The notes beneath the pieces were generated by a model. That model was not told where the DNA came from, ran no database searches, and saw nothing but the letters and a program-made list of their open reading frames with translations. Position numbers and translations under genes: made by a program. From the NCBI RefSeq assembly GCF_000720325.1, contig NZ_JOJM01000050.1, forward strand, positions 1 through 59,121: a stretch of 59,121 nucleotides of DNA. Direction: 5' to 3'. Below are positions 18,896 to 27,567 of the stretch, piece by piece (position 1 is the first letter of the stretch; each line of letters opens with the position of its first letter). The stretch is from Streptomyces sp. NRRL B-1347 (lineage in GTDB: Bacteria > Actinomycetota > Actinomycetes > Streptomycetales > Streptomycetaceae).

Positions 18896-19399
18896 TCAGA
18901 GGTGACCGCGGACGGTGCGGCGGCGCAAGTACCACGCGCCGCCGCCCACGGCGGTCACCACCAGGGCGCCGCCCGCGGCGAGCGTCAGCGTGCCGTAGTC
19001 CTCGACCGCGCCGCCGAAGCCGCCGCGCACACCGCGCGCGGGAGCCGTCGTCGACGAGGTCGTCGGCGCACCCGCGACCGTCACGGTCTGCGTGCCCGCC
19101 GCCGAACCGTCCTGACAGATCACCACGACCGTATGGGTGCCGGCCGTCACGTTCTGCCAGGAGGCGCTGCCGCCCGCCAGGGTCACCTGCCGGCCCTGGG
19201 CGAAGTTGGCCGCGCCGTTGCTGAGCAGCGCGGCCTTGCCGCCGTTGGGGCAGGCGGTCGTGGTGGCCTGCACAGTGGTGCCGTTGACGGTCACGGTGAT
19301 CCCCGGTGCCGCGAGCGCCACGGGGGCGCTCAGGGCCAGGGGAAGCGCGATGGCGGCGACGGTCAGGCCGGAGCGGAGAGATATCTGGGTAATACGCAT
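18896..19399 (-). CDS. Secreted surface protein with C-terminal membrane anchor
   Basis: 167 residues from ATG 19399 (GGAGGG seven bases upstream; an in-frame upstream start is rejected). A signal peptide ends near SAPVALAAPG; the mature part is Thr/Val/Gly-rich with a Cys pair (ACPNGG and VICQDG) that could form a disulphide. A Thr/Ser linker leads to a hydrophobic segment (LTLAAGGALVVTAVGGGAWYL) and a basic tail RRRTVRGHL, the layout of a wall or membrane-anchored protein, but without an LPxTG motif. Function unknown. Confidence 0.7.
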   Translation of the reverse strand: MRITQISLRSGLTVAAIALPLALSAPVALAAPGITVTVNGTTVQATTTACPNGGKAALLSNGAANFAQGRQVTLAGGSASWQNVTAGTHTVVVICQDGSAAGTQTVTVAGAPTTSSTTAPARGVRGGFGGAVEDYGTLTLAAGGALVVTAVGGGAWYLRRRTVRGHL

Positions 19400-19567
19400 G
19401 AATCTGCCCTCCGGCGGCACGGGAGGCGGTACGTCCCATGCGCCGCCGAAAGGGGGGATCGCCCGTGCTGCCTGACGTCGAGCCAACGTGCCGTCAGGCC
19501 GCACCGCATGCGGACGGCCTCCGGGCAGGTGACGGGATCCTTCGTCCGGCCGACGGCTGACCGGGCG

Positions 19568-20533
19568 TCACCAGGACGGGGCCGCCTGCAGGAGCCGGTC
19601 GCGCACGAGCAGGACGTGCGGGTTCCGCGGCGTGCCCGGGCGCTGTGCGAGATAGCCGGTGTTGATCGGCGGGTCCTCCGGCAGCAGCAGCGGCACCAGG
19701 GCGCCCGACGCGAGGTCCGCCAGGCACAGATAGCGCGGCAGGACCGCGATCCCCGCCCCGGCCGCGACCGCCGAGCGCACCCCGCGCAGATCCGGCACCG
19801 TGAGCGCGGGCCGGGCGGTCAGGCGCTCGCCGAAGACGTGCCACCAGTAGCGGCGGGCGATCGGCAGGTCGTCGGCGTACGCGACGAGCGGCACCCCGCG
19901 CAGCGCGGCGGCACCCTCGGTGGCGACCCGCTCCGGGCCGATCCGCCGCGCCCAGGCGGGCGAGGCGACGAGCACGAACTCCTCGTCGGCGAGCGGCACC
20001 GCGCTGAGCGTGCGGCCGCGCAGCCGCATCGTGGAGATCACCAGGTCGAAGCGGCCGCCGCGCAGCCCGTCCAGGAGCTCGTCGGTGAGGCCCATGGTGA
20101 CCCGGAGCCGCACCCCCTGGTCGGTGAGCGGGGCGAGCGCGGGCAGGACGCGGGTGCACACCAGCTCGGCGGGGCCCGCGAGGTGCACCGGGTCCGGCGT
20201 CCGCTCGGTGGCCAGCGGGCCGCGGTCGGCCACCTCGGCGAGGGCGTCCAGGGGGCCCGCCACCTGGGTGGCCAGCTCGTCGGCGACCGACGTGGGCACG
20301 GCCCCGCGCGGCCGCCGCTCGAACAGCTCCCGGCCCAACTGCTGTTCCAGGGACCTGACCTGCGTCGTCACCGTCGGCTGTGACAGACCGAGCAGCCGCG
20401 CGGCCGCGGTGAACGAACCAGAGCGGTGCACCGCGAGGAAGGTGCGCAGCAGGGACAGGTCGAGCGGCGCGCGGGGGCCCTGCGCGGCACCCGCGCCCAC
20501 GACGTCCGAGCCATTGGATTCCCTATGGGGCAT
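19568..20533 (-). CDS. LysR family transcriptional regulator
   Basis: 321 residues. The HTH is LLRTFLAVHRSGSFTAAARLLGLSQPTVTTQVRSLEQQLG at about residues 28-68, followed by the substrate-binding domain. The N-terminal 25 residues before the HTH are unusual in length, and the ATG at 20533 lies within sequence that looks like operator, so the real start may be a few codons downstream. Divergent from the DJ-1 gene, which it likely controls. Confidence 0.88.
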   Translation of the reverse strand: MPHRESNGSDVVGAGAAQGPRAPLDLSLLRTFLAVHRSGSFTAAARLLGLSQPTVTTQVRSLEQQLGRELFERRPRGAVPTSVADELATQVAGPLDALAEVADRGPLATERTPDPVHLAGPAELVCTRVLPALAPLTDQGVRLRVTMGLTDELLDGLRGGRFDLVISTMRLRGRTLSAVPLADEEFVLVASPAWARRIGPERVATEGAAALRGVPLVAYADDLPIARRYWWHVFGERLTARPALTVPDLRGVRSAVAAGAGIAVLPRYLCLADLASGALVPLLLPEDPPINTGYLAQRPGTPRNPHVLLVRDRLLQAAPSW

Positions 20534-20561
20534 GCCGGAGATCCTATTGGATCTCTATGGG
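20513..20561. promoter_or_regulatory. Paired direct repeats in the LysR / DJ-1 region
   Basis: ATTGGATTCCCTATGGG (20513-20529) and ATTGGATCTCTATGGG (20546-20561) differ only in the short middle spacer and are 33 bp apart, about three helical turns. Two phased copies suit a LysR tetramer. The first lies at the very start of the annotated LysR frame. Confidence 0.55.
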
Positions 20562-20665
20562 AGGCGGGTCTACCGTCGAGGGCGAGACGCGCTGACAGTT
20601 CGCGTACGAAACGTCAGTACGTGCAGCAGCGCATGCCAGGAAGCCCGGCAGTGGAGGAGACAGAC

Positions 20666-21358
20666 ATGGCGAAGATCCTGATGGTGGTCACCGGCTCCGC
20701 CGTATGGACGCTGGCGGACGGCACCGCGCACCCGAGCGGCTACTGGGCCGAGGAGGTCTCGGCCCCCTACCTGGCCTTCACCGGGGCGGGCCACGAGGTG
20801 GTGGTCGCCACGCCCGGCGGCGTCGTGCCGACGATGGACCCCGCGAGCCTCGCGCCCGAGCTGAACGGCGGCCAGGAGAACGCCGACGCGATCGCCGCCG
20901 ACCTGGAGCGCGTCACCGCCCTGCGGCAGCCCGTCGCCCTTGAGGAAGTGCGCCTCGACGAGTACGCCGCCGTCTTCTACCCGGGCGGCCACGGCCCGAT
21001 GGAGGACCTGGCGGTGAACGCCGCGTCCGGCGCCCTGCTCGGCGCCGCCCTCGCCTCCGGCAGGCCGCTCGGCATCGTCTGCCACGGCCCCGCCGCGCTG
21101 CTCGCCACCGAGGCCGGGGGCGGATCGCCCTTCGCGGGCTACCGCGTGACGGCCTTCACGAACGCCGAGGAGACCCAGTCCGGCTTCGCGGACCGCGCCC
21201 CGTGGCTGCTCCAGGACCGGCTCGTGGCGCTCGGCGTCGACTTCCAGGAGGGGCAGCCGTGGGCCCCGTACGTGGTGGCCGACCGCAATCTGTACACCGG
21301 CCAGAACCCGGCGTCCGCCGCGCCGCTCGCCGCCGACATCGTGAAGGCGCTGGGCTGA
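20666..21358 (+). CDS. DJ-1/PfpI family protein
   Basis: 230 residues from ATG 20666 (GGAGGA seven bases upstream). The nucleophile elbow is GIVCHGPAALL, and the sequence HPSGYWAEEVSAPY with GHEVVVATPGG is close to the Hsp31/glyoxalase III-like group of the superfamily. Members deglycate or convert reactive carbonyls such as methylglyoxal. It leads a TetR / aldehyde dehydrogenase operon, which supports a carbonyl stress role. Confidence 0.87.
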   Translation: MAKILMVVTGSAVWTLADGTAHPSGYWAEEVSAPYLAFTGAGHEVVVATPGGVVPTMDPASLAPELNGGQENADAIAADLERVTALRQPVALEEVRLDEYAAVFYPGGHGPMEDLAVNAASGALLGAALASGRPLGIVCHGPAALLATEAGGGSPFAGYRVTAFTNAEETQSGFADRAPWLLQDRLVALGVDFQEGQPWAPYVVADRNLYTGQNPASAAPLAADIVKALG

Positions 21359-21360
21359 CC

Positions 21361-22116
21361 GTGGCCGCCGACCGTCTCTCCGAAGTCCTCGACGCCACGT
21401 ACGCGTGCCTGAGCAGGTACGGCGTGCGGCGCACCACGATGGACGACATAGCCCGCGAAATGGGGGTGTCGCGGTCGGCGGTCTACCAGTACGTGCGCGG
21501 CAAGGAGGACGCGGTCCGCAGGCTCGCCCTGCGGCTGCACGACCGGGCGCTGGCACGGGCGGAGGCCGCCGCAGTCGCCGGAGCTCCGCCCGCCGAGCGC
21601 GTCCACGGCATCCTCGCCGCGAAGCTGGACCTGGTCCTCGACCTCACAGGGCGCTCCCCGCACGCGGTGGAACTCCTCGATCCGAGCGCCCGGCTCTCCG
21701 GCGACATCTGCGACGCGTTCACGGCCCGGCTGCGGACGCTCCTGACGGAGCAGTTCACGGCGGCGGACCGCGCGGCGGACCGTCCGGATCCGGGGCCTGA
21801 CGGCGCTCGGACGGATCCGGGGCCTGACGGCGCTCGGACGGATCCGGAGCCTGACGGCGCCCGTCCGGATCCGGAGCCTGGCGGCGCTCGGACCGAGCCG
21901 GAGCCTGACAGCGCCCGAACGGAGCCGGGCGGGCCCGGCCCGGCCGCCGCGGGGCCCACGCCCGCGCAGTGCGCCGACATCTGCCTCGCCCTCGTCATCG
22001 GCCTCGAAACCGCGCCCGACGCGGCCCGCCTGCTGCGGCCCGCCACGGACGCCCTGCTCACGGGGCTGCTGCCCCCTCACACCACCCCCTCGCGAACTCT
22101 TCAGAGGACCTCATGA
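21361..22116 (+). CDS. TetR family regulator with repeat-expanded C-terminus
   Basis: 251 residues from GTG 21361, two bases after the DJ-1 stop. The HTH is YGVRRTTMDDIAREMGVSRSAVYQYVRGKEDAV (about residues 20-52). The C-terminal ligand domain is interrupted at residues 143-187 by five copies of a nine-residue unit (DPGPDGART and variants) encoded by 27-bp tandem repeats, an unusual insertion in a TetR fold. Likely regulates the surrounding DJ-1/ALDH operon. Stop overlaps the ALDH start. Confidence 0.85.
   Translation: MAADRLSEVLDATYACLSRYGVRRTTMDDIAREMGVSRSAVYQYVRGKEDAVRRLALRLHDRALARAEAAAVAGAPPAERVHGILAAKLDLVLDLTGRSPHAVELLDPSARLSGDICDAFTARLRTLLTEQFTAADRAADRPDPGPDGARTDPGPDGARTDPEPDGARPDPEPGGARTEPEPDSARTEPGGPGPAAAGPTPAQCADICLALVIGLETAPDAARLLRPATDALLTGLLPPHTTPSRTLQRTS
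21787..21921 (+). repeat. Five 27-bp tandem repeats in the TetR gene
   Basis: Units at 21787, 21814, 21841, 21868 and 21895, each 27 bp and in frame. Encoded units run DPGPDGART, DPGPDGART, DPEPDGARP, DPEPGGART and EPEPDSART: the first two are identical and later ones drift. Copy number is likely to vary between strains. Confidence 0.9.
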
Positions 22117-23438
22117 ACGACCTCGCCCCCACCGATCCCGCGGCCCTCGTCGCCCGGCTGCGCGCGACCTTCCGCACGGGCCGCACCCGCCCTCTCGACT
22201 GGCGGAAGCGGCAGCTCACCCAGTTGCGTGCGCTGCTCGGCGAGCACCGCGACGACCTGGCCGACGCGCTCCACGCGGACCTGGGCAAGCCCCGGGCCGA
22301 GGCCTACCGCTCCGAGGTGGACTTCTCGATCCGCGAGATCGACCACACCCTGGAGCACCTGGAGGAGTGGCTGCGCCCGCACCACGTCGACGTGCGCGGC
22401 GTCTTCGGCGACGCGGCGAGCGCCGGTACGCAGTACGACCCGCTCGGCGTCGTCCTGGTGATCGCGCCCTGGAACTACCCCGCCCAGCTCCTCCTCGTCC
22501 CCGTCGCCGGGGCGCTCGCCGCGGGCAACGCGGTCGTCGTCAAGCCCAGCGAGCTGGCCCCCGCCACCTCCGCGCTGGTCGCCGACCTGCTGCCGCGCTA
22601 TCTGGACACCGACGCCGTGGCCGTCGTCGAGGGCGGGGTGCCGGAGACCACGGCCCTGCTCGCGCAGCGCTTCGACCACATCTTCTACACCGGCAACGGC
22701 ACCGTGGGCCGCATCGTCATGCGGGCCGCCGCCGAGCACCTCACACCGGTCACGCTCGAACTCGGCGGCAAGTCACCGGTGTTCGTGGACGCGGGCGTCG
22801 ACACCGCCGAGACCGCGCGGCGCCTGGCCCGCGCCAAGTTCGCGAACGCGGGCCAGACCTGCGTGGCGCCCGACTACGTCCTCACCGACCCGGACACCGC
22901 CCGCGCCCTGGCGGCCGACCTGGCCCAGGCGGTCGAGGAACTGTACGGAGCCGACCCGGCGAAGTCGGACGCGTACGGGCGCATCGTCAACGAGCGGCAC
23001 TTCGACCGGCTGTCCGGGCTGCTCGGCTCGGGCCGCGTCGTCACCGGCGGGCAGACCGACCGGGCCGCGAAGTACATCGCGCCGACCGTGCTCGCCGGGG
23101 TGCGGCCCGACGAGCCAGTCATGCGGGAGGAGATCTTCGGGCCCGTCCTGCCGATCGTCGAGGTGGCGGACCTGGACGAGGCGATCGCGTTCATCAACGA
23201 CCGGGACAAGCCGCTGGCCCTGTACGCCTTCACCGAATCGGCGGCCACGCGCGAGCGCATCGCCGCGCAGACGTCGTCGGGCGGCCTCGGCTTCGGCCTG
23301 CCGATGGCCCATCTCTCGGTCCCCGAGCTGCCGTTCGGCGGGGTCGGCGAGAGCGGCATGGGCGCCTACCACGGCCCGCACTCGATCGCGGTCTTCAGCC
23401 ACCGCAAGGCGCGCCTGGACGTCCCGCTCGGCTCCTGA
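22113..23438 (+). CDS. Aldehyde dehydrogenase, class 3-like
   Basis: 441 residues from ATG 22113 (ATGA overlap with the TetR gene). Catalytic residues are the Glu in TLELGGKSP and the Cys in NAGQTCVAPDYVL; the N-terminal VIAPWNYPAQLLLVP and the FYTGNGTVGRIV loop are cofactor-binding motifs. The short length and GFGLPMAHL end match class 3 / fatty aldehyde dehydrogenases. With the DJ-1 protein it forms a carbonyl-detoxification operon. Confidence 0.9.
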   Translation: MNDLAPTDPAALVARLRATFRTGRTRPLDWRKRQLTQLRALLGEHRDDLADALHADLGKPRAEAYRSEVDFSIREIDHTLEHLEEWLRPHHVDVRGVFGDAASAGTQYDPLGVVLVIAPWNYPAQLLLVPVAGALAAGNAVVVKPSELAPATSALVADLLPRYLDTDAVAVVEGGVPETTALLAQRFDHIFYTGNGTVGRIVMRAAAEHLTPVTLELGGKSPVFVDAGVDTAETARRLARAKFANAGQTCVAPDYVLTDPDTARALAADLAQAVEELYGADPAKSDAYGRIVNERHFDRLSGLLGSGRVVTGGQTDRAAKYIAPTVLAGVRPDEPVMREEIFGPVLPIVEVADLDEAIAFINDRDKPLALYAFTESAATRERIAAQTSSGGLGFGLPMAHLSVPELPFGGVGESGMGAYHGPHSIAVFSHRKARLDVPLGS

Positions 23439-23457
23439 GGCCCGCTGCCGGGGGGGC

Positions 23458-23907
23458 TCAGCGCCCCTCGGGCAGCGGCGGTACGAGTCCGTCGGCGACG
23501 AGCCCCGCGTACACCGCCTTCCCGAGGTGCTCCACGGCGGACTGCGGCCGCACCATCACCGTGAACTCCTTGATCCGGCCGTCCTCGTCGACGTGCAGCA
23601 GGTCGATGCCGTGGATCTCCTTGCCGCCGACGGTCGCCCGGAAGACCAGCACGGCCGACGGGGCCTCAGTCCCGTCGGCGCTCGTCTCGCAGGAGCCGTC
23701 GTAGGACCCCACGTACCGGAAGTCCTCGAAGGTGCGCAGCAGCACGCCGAACAGGCCGAGCACCATCTCCCGGCCCTCGAAGGGCCGGAACTTCACCGGG
23801 CTGTAGAAGCGGATGTCGGGGGTGAACAGCTCTTCCAGGGAGGCGAGTTCACCCTTCTCGACGGCGGCACGGAAGCGGTCGGCGGCGGCGAGACGGATCG
23901 CGGTCAC
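23458..23907 (-). CDS. SnoaL-like (NTF2 fold) protein
   Basis: 149 residues from GTG 23907, chosen because AGGAGG lies about eight bases upstream; an ATG 43 codons earlier would run through the operator. Residues ADRFRAAVEKGELASLEELF, IRFYSPVKFRPFEGR and a C-terminal VDEDGRIKEFTVM strand are typical of the SnoaL/ketosteroid isomerase fold. Catalysis not assignable. Divergent from a PadR gene with a large palindrome between. Confidence 0.82.
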   Translation of the reverse strand: MTAIRLAAADRFRAAVEKGELASLEELFTPDIRFYSPVKFRPFEGREMVLGLFGVLLRTFEDFRYVGSYDGSCETSADGTEAPSAVLVFRATVGGKEIHGIDLLHVDEDGRIKEFTVMVRPQSAVEHLGKAVYAGLVADGLVPPLPEGR

Positions 23908-23978
23908 GGGGGAACCTCCTGAGGGGCTGCGGTGTCGGCTGTGAGCCAGTGGCGCGGGAGCCGAGGGTTCATCGGATC

Positions 23979-24016
23979 CATAGTCAAGAATCTGACTAGT
24001 CAGATCGATGACTATG
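23979..24016. promoter_or_regulatory. Nested palindrome operator for the second PadR
   Basis: A perfect 16-bp core (23990-24005, ATCTGACTAGTCAGAT) is flanked symmetrically, after three bases each side, by CATAGTCA (23979-23986) and TGACTATG (24009-24016). The whole 38 bp share one dyad axis and contain four TGACTA/TAGTCA half-sites. It sits in the gap between the SnoaL and PadR genes and should let two PadR dimers bind side by side. Confidence 0.7.
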
Positions 24017-24074
24017 ATGGGGGAACCGGTCGGCAAAGGGAAGAGGCGGCGAGGAGAAGGGGAGGCGGTGGCTC

Positions 24075-24665
24075 ATGGCCTTGCGGCACGCGGTGCTCGC
24101 GGCGCTGCTGGACGGCGAGTTCAGCGGCTATCAGCTCGCCAAGGGGTTCGACATCGGCGTCGCCAACTTCTGGCACGCGCTGCCGCAGCAGCTGTACGCC
24201 GAACTGTCGCGCCTGGAGGGCGAAGGCCTGGTCGCCGGGCGCGAGGTGGTGCAGGAAGGGCGGCCGAACAAGCGGCTCTTCACGGTGACGGACGCGGGCG
24301 TCGCCGAGCTGGAGCGGTTCGCGGCCGAGACCGCCAAGCCCTCGTTCATCCGTGACGACCTGCTGGTCAAGGTGCAGGCCGTGGACGGCGTCGACGCGAC
24401 ACCGGTGATCGCGCAGCTGAGGGAGCGCGCGCAGGTCGCCGCGGCCAAGACCGAGGTCCTCGGCGCGCTCCTGCGACGGCTGCGCGGCGACCTGGACGAG
24501 GCGGAGTTCCTGCGCACGGGCCAGCGGATCGGGCCGTATCTGACGTGTCTGCGCGGGCTCGCCTTCGAGCGGGAGACGCGTGAGTGGTGCGAGCGGGCGG
24601 CGGACCTGCTGGCGGCGCGGCGCGACGGGGCCGTGCGGCGGGGGAGCGGCCGGGCCGAGGCGTGA
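24075..24665 (+). CDS. PadR family transcriptional regulator
   Basis: 196 residues. The winged helix is LRHAVLAALLDGEFSGYQLAKGFD with FWHALPQQLYAELSRLEGEGLV; a helical Vir-type C-terminal domain follows. GGAGG lies nine bases before the ATG. It is divergent from the SnoaL-like gene, and the nested palindrome between them makes autoregulation plus control of that gene the simplest model. Confidence 0.9.
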   Translation: MALRHAVLAALLDGEFSGYQLAKGFDIGVANFWHALPQQLYAELSRLEGEGLVAGREVVQEGRPNKRLFTVTDAGVAELERFAAETAKPSFIRDDLLVKVQAVDGVDATPVIAQLRERAQVAAAKTEVLGALLRRLRGDLDEAEFLRTGQRIGPYLTCLRGLAFERETREWCERAADLLAARRDGAVRRGSGRAEA

Positions 24666-24788
24666 GGAGCCGCCCGCAGGAGCCCTGCCCGGGTTTCCCT
24701 CGCGGCGCGCGGCCCCTGCCCGAGAGGGCGTGCATCCGGCCCGCGATGCCCTTGCGCGGGTCCGTAGCCCTGTAGTCGGCTAGGGCGC

Positions 24789-26432
24789 ATGAGGACCATG
24801 CGAAGCACGAGGAGTACGAGAAGCGCGCGGGCCGCAGTGACGGCGGTGAGCTCAAGAACCGTGCGCAGGAGCGGCGTTGCCGCGGTGGCCGCCGCTCTCG
24901 TCGCGGGCGCGCTCTGGGCGGGGACGCCCGACGTGCGCGCCGAGGACGGCACCGGCGCACCGGCGGCGGCCGCGGGCCTGGGCGTCGACCTCGACACGGT
25001 GACGATCCCGCAACTGCAAGCCAGGATGGCGAAGGGCTCACTCACCTCGAAGGCGCTGACCTCCGCCTATCTGCGGCGGATCGACACGGTCGACTCCAAG
25101 ATCAACGCGGTCCTCCTGACGGACCCGACGGCTCTGCGCCAGGCGGCCGCGAGCGACGAGAGGCACCGCGAGGGCCGCGCCCGCGGCCCGCTCGACGGCA
25201 TCCCCGTGCTCATCAAGGACAACGTGAACACGCGCTCCATGCCGACCACGGCCGGGTCGCTCGCGCTCGCCGGGAGCCCGCCGGACGCGGACGCCCTGCT
25301 CGTCAAGCGGCTGCGGCAGGCCGGGGCGGTGATCCTCGGCAAGACCAACCTCTCCGAGTGGGCCAACTTCCGCGGCGCCAAGCCGACATCGGGGTGGTCG
25401 GCGGTGGGCGGCCAGACCCACAACCCGTATGTCCTGGACCGCAACCCGTGCGGGTCGTCCGCGGGATCGGGCGCCGCGCTCGCCGCGTCCCTCGCACAGG
25501 TGGCCATCGGCACCGAGACGGACGGCTCCATCGTGTGCCCCGCCGGGATGAACGGCGTGGTCGGCCTCAAGCCCAGCCTCGGCGTGGTCAGCCAGGACGG
25601 CGTGGTCCCGATCTCCGCCGAGCAGGACACCGCGGGGCCGATGGCGCGCAACGTCGTCGACACCGCGCTCACGCTCGCGGTCCTCAGCGGCGGCGAGGGC
25701 ACGCACCCCGGCGCTGAGGCGAAGCCGCGCCCGGGCAGCCTGCGCGGCAAGCGCATCGGCCTGTGGCGGCTGCCCGAGCTCGGCCCGGACGTGGACGCCG
25801 TGATGACGCGCACCGCCCGGAAGCTGCGGACGGCCGGGGCCGAGGTCGTCGAGGTGACGCCGCCCTACCAGAAGCGCCTCGCGGAACTCGAATTCCCGGC
25901 GCTGCTCAGCGAGTTCCACCGCGACATCGACGCGTACCTCGCCACCCGCAAGGGCCCGCGGGACCTCGCCGCGCTGATCGAGTTCAACCGTACGCACCCC
26001 GAGGAGCAGACCTGCTTCGCCGGGCAGGAGCTGTTCGAGCAGGCGCTCGAGGCGCCGTCCACCACCGACCCCGCCTACAAGGCCATGCGCGCCGAGCTGA
26101 AGGACCTCTCGCGGCGCTCCATCGACGAGACCATGGCCGCCCACCGCCTCGACGCCATCGCCGCGCCGACGAACCCGCCCGCCTGGACCACCGACTGCAA
26201 GCGGGGCGACAACGACGTCATCCCGTCCTCCACCCCGGCGGCCGTCGCCGGCTACCCGTCCCTCTCGGTGCCCGCCGGGTCCGTGCGGGAGCTGCCCGTC
26301 GGCGTGCTCCTGACGGCCGGACACCACCAGGACGCCGAACTGCTGTCCCTGGGCGCCGCGGTGGAGCAGCGCCTGCAGGCCTGGCGAGCCCCGCGCTACC
26401 TGCCGACGACCGGCACCGGCAGCACCCGCTGA
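24789..26432 (+). CDS. Secreted amidase, amidase-signature family
   Basis: 547 residues. A basic N-terminus and hydrophobic core (VAAVAAALVAGALWAGTPDVRA) form a signal peptide. The Ser-cisSer-Lys triad is readable: Lys in VLIKDNVN, the Ser pair in NPCGSSAGSGAALA and GTETDGSIVCP. Residues 60-540 match the amidase signature fold end to end. Substrate unknown; extracellular members hydrolyse amides of peptides or wall material. It converges on the fibronectin-type lipoprotein gene. Confidence 0.88.
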   Translation: MRTMRSTRSTRSARAAVTAVSSRTVRRSGVAAVAAALVAGALWAGTPDVRAEDGTGAPAAAAGLGVDLDTVTIPQLQARMAKGSLTSKALTSAYLRRIDTVDSKINAVLLTDPTALRQAAASDERHREGRARGPLDGIPVLIKDNVNTRSMPTTAGSLALAGSPPDADALLVKRLRQAGAVILGKTNLSEWANFRGAKPTSGWSAVGGQTHNPYVLDRNPCGSSAGSGAALAASLAQVAIGTETDGSIVCPAGMNGVVGLKPSLGVVSQDGVVPISAEQDTAGPMARNVVDTALTLAVLSGGEGTHPGAEAKPRPGSLRGKRIGLWRLPELGPDVDAVMTRTARKLRTAGAEVVEVTPPYQKRLAELEFPALLSEFHRDIDAYLATRKGPRDLAALIEFNRTHPEEQTCFAGQELFEQALEAPSTTDPAYKAMRAELKDLSRRSIDETMAAHRLDAIAAPTNPPAWTTDCKRGDNDVIPSSTPAAVAGYPSLSVPAGSVRELPVGVLLTAGHHQDAELLSLGAAVEQRLQAWRAPRYLPTTGTGSTR

Positions 26433-26448
26433 GACCGCTGACCGTGCT

Positions 26449-26471
26449 GTCGCCACCCCACGTGTGGCGAC
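26449..26471. terminator. Bidirectional terminator between convergent genes
   Basis: GTCGCCAC (26449-26456) and GTGGCGAC (26464-26471) pair perfectly with a 7-nt loop in the 49-bp gap between the amidase and lipoprotein stops. Confidence 0.6.
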
Positions 26472-26481
26472 CGCGCGCTCC

Positions 26482-27468
26482 TCACCGCGTGGTGACCGTG
26501 CGCTCGGCCGAGTAGCCGCCCCACGTGCCGTCGGGCAGCTTGGCGCGCAGCCGCACCCGGTGGGTGACGCCGGGCTCCTTGCCCACGTAGAAGCTGTGCT
26601 TCATCCGGCCCTGCGGAACCGTGCCGCCGAAGACGAGCGAGGTGGCGCTCTCGCCGTCCAGATGGATCTGATACTCCGTCACCGCGCCACCGGTGTGCGG
26701 CGGTTTCCAGGACAGGTCGACGTAGTACGCCCCGTCCTTCTGGCGCGACGTCGCGCGGAGGTCGGCGGGCGCGGTGCCGCGCCCGCTGTCCTTGCTGCCC
26801 GAGGTCCGCACGCGCGCGGCGGGGCTGGCGGGCGAGAAGTTGTCGGCGGCGTCCCGCGCCTTCACCGTGAACGTGTACGTCCTGCCCGGCCGCAGCCCCG
26901 TGATGAGCGTGTCGGTGGTGCCGCCGCCCACGCTGTGGATCTTCGTCGTGCCCTGGTAGATCTCGTACGAGGCCACGCTCCGGTCGTCCTTCGACGCGCC
27001 CCACGACAGGGTCGCGGCGTGCCCGCCCTCGGCCTCGCCGCGCAGCTCGCGCGGGCGCGAGGGGGCCCGGGTGTCGGCCGCGGCCGCGGCGGGCGTGGTG
27101 ACCGTCAGCTTCTTGCTGTCGGCGCTGAGGTTCCCGTCGGCGTCGCGGGCCCGGACGGAGAAGGTGTACGTGGCGGACGGCTCGAGCCCGGTGATGTCGA
27201 CCATGTGCTGGGCGGCCGGGACGCGCTTGACCCGGGTGGCACCCCGGTACACCTCGTACCCGTCGATGCCGGTGCGGCTGGTGGACCGGTTCCACATCAC
27301 GTGCACCGACGTGGCACTGCCCGCCTGCACGGTCACCCCGCGCGGCGCGTCGGGCGGCGCCGCGCCGCCGCCCTCCTCACCGCCCCAGGCGCAGGCGCTC
27401 AGCAGACAGGCGACGGTGACGGTGAGGCAGACGGGCGGCAGGTGACGTGTGTGGGGGGTCCGTCGCAC
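26482..27468 (-). CDS. Lipoprotein with three fibronectin type III domains
   Basis: 328 residues from GTG 27468, chosen because GGAAGG lies seven bases upstream; earlier in-frame starts fall in or next to the operator palindrome. The lipobox is LLSAC. Three Fn3 repeats follow: PRGVTVQAGSATSVHVMWNR..., PRELRGEAEGGHAATLSW... and ADLRATSRQKDGAYYVDLSW..., each ending in TYTFSVRARD- or HRVRLRAKL-like strands. Fn3 domains are usual spacers or binding modules in extracellular polysaccharide-degrading proteins; no catalytic domain is present, so a binding or surface role is likely. The DasR-like site upstream fits a chitin/GlcNAc link. Confidence 0.82.
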   Translation of the reverse strand: MRRTPHTRHLPPVCLTVTVACLLSACAWGGEEGGGAAPPDAPRGVTVQAGSATSVHVMWNRSTSRTGIDGYEVYRGATRVKRVPAAQHMVDITGLEPSATYTFSVRARDADGNLSADSKKLTVTTPAAAAADTRAPSRPRELRGEAEGGHAATLSWGASKDDRSVASYEIYQGTTKIHSVGGGTTDTLITGLRPGRTYTFTVKARDAADNFSPASPAARVRTSGSKDSGRGTAPADLRATSRQKDGAYYVDLSWKPPHTGGAVTEYQIHLDGESATSLVFGGTVPQGRMKHSFYVGKEPGVTHRVRLRAKLPDGTWGGYSAERTVTTR

Positions 27469-27491
27469 GGGTGTGCCTTCCACTCGACGGC

Positions 27492-27509
27492 AATTGGTCC
27501 GGACCAATT
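27492..27509. promoter_or_regulatory. DasR/GntR-like operator
   Basis: AATTGGTCCGGACCAATT is a perfect 18-bp palindrome 24 bp upstream of the lipoprotein start. Its central 16 bases match the known DasR responsive element (ActGGTCtaGACCAcT) at 12 of 16 positions, including GGTC and GACC. DasR is the GntR-family repressor controlling GlcNAc and chitin genes in streptomycetes. Confidence 0.6.
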
Positions 27510-27567
27510 TGTCAGGCGTGACCGGGGCACATCAAGAGGTGCGGCGGATCAGGTGCGGGCCGAAGGC

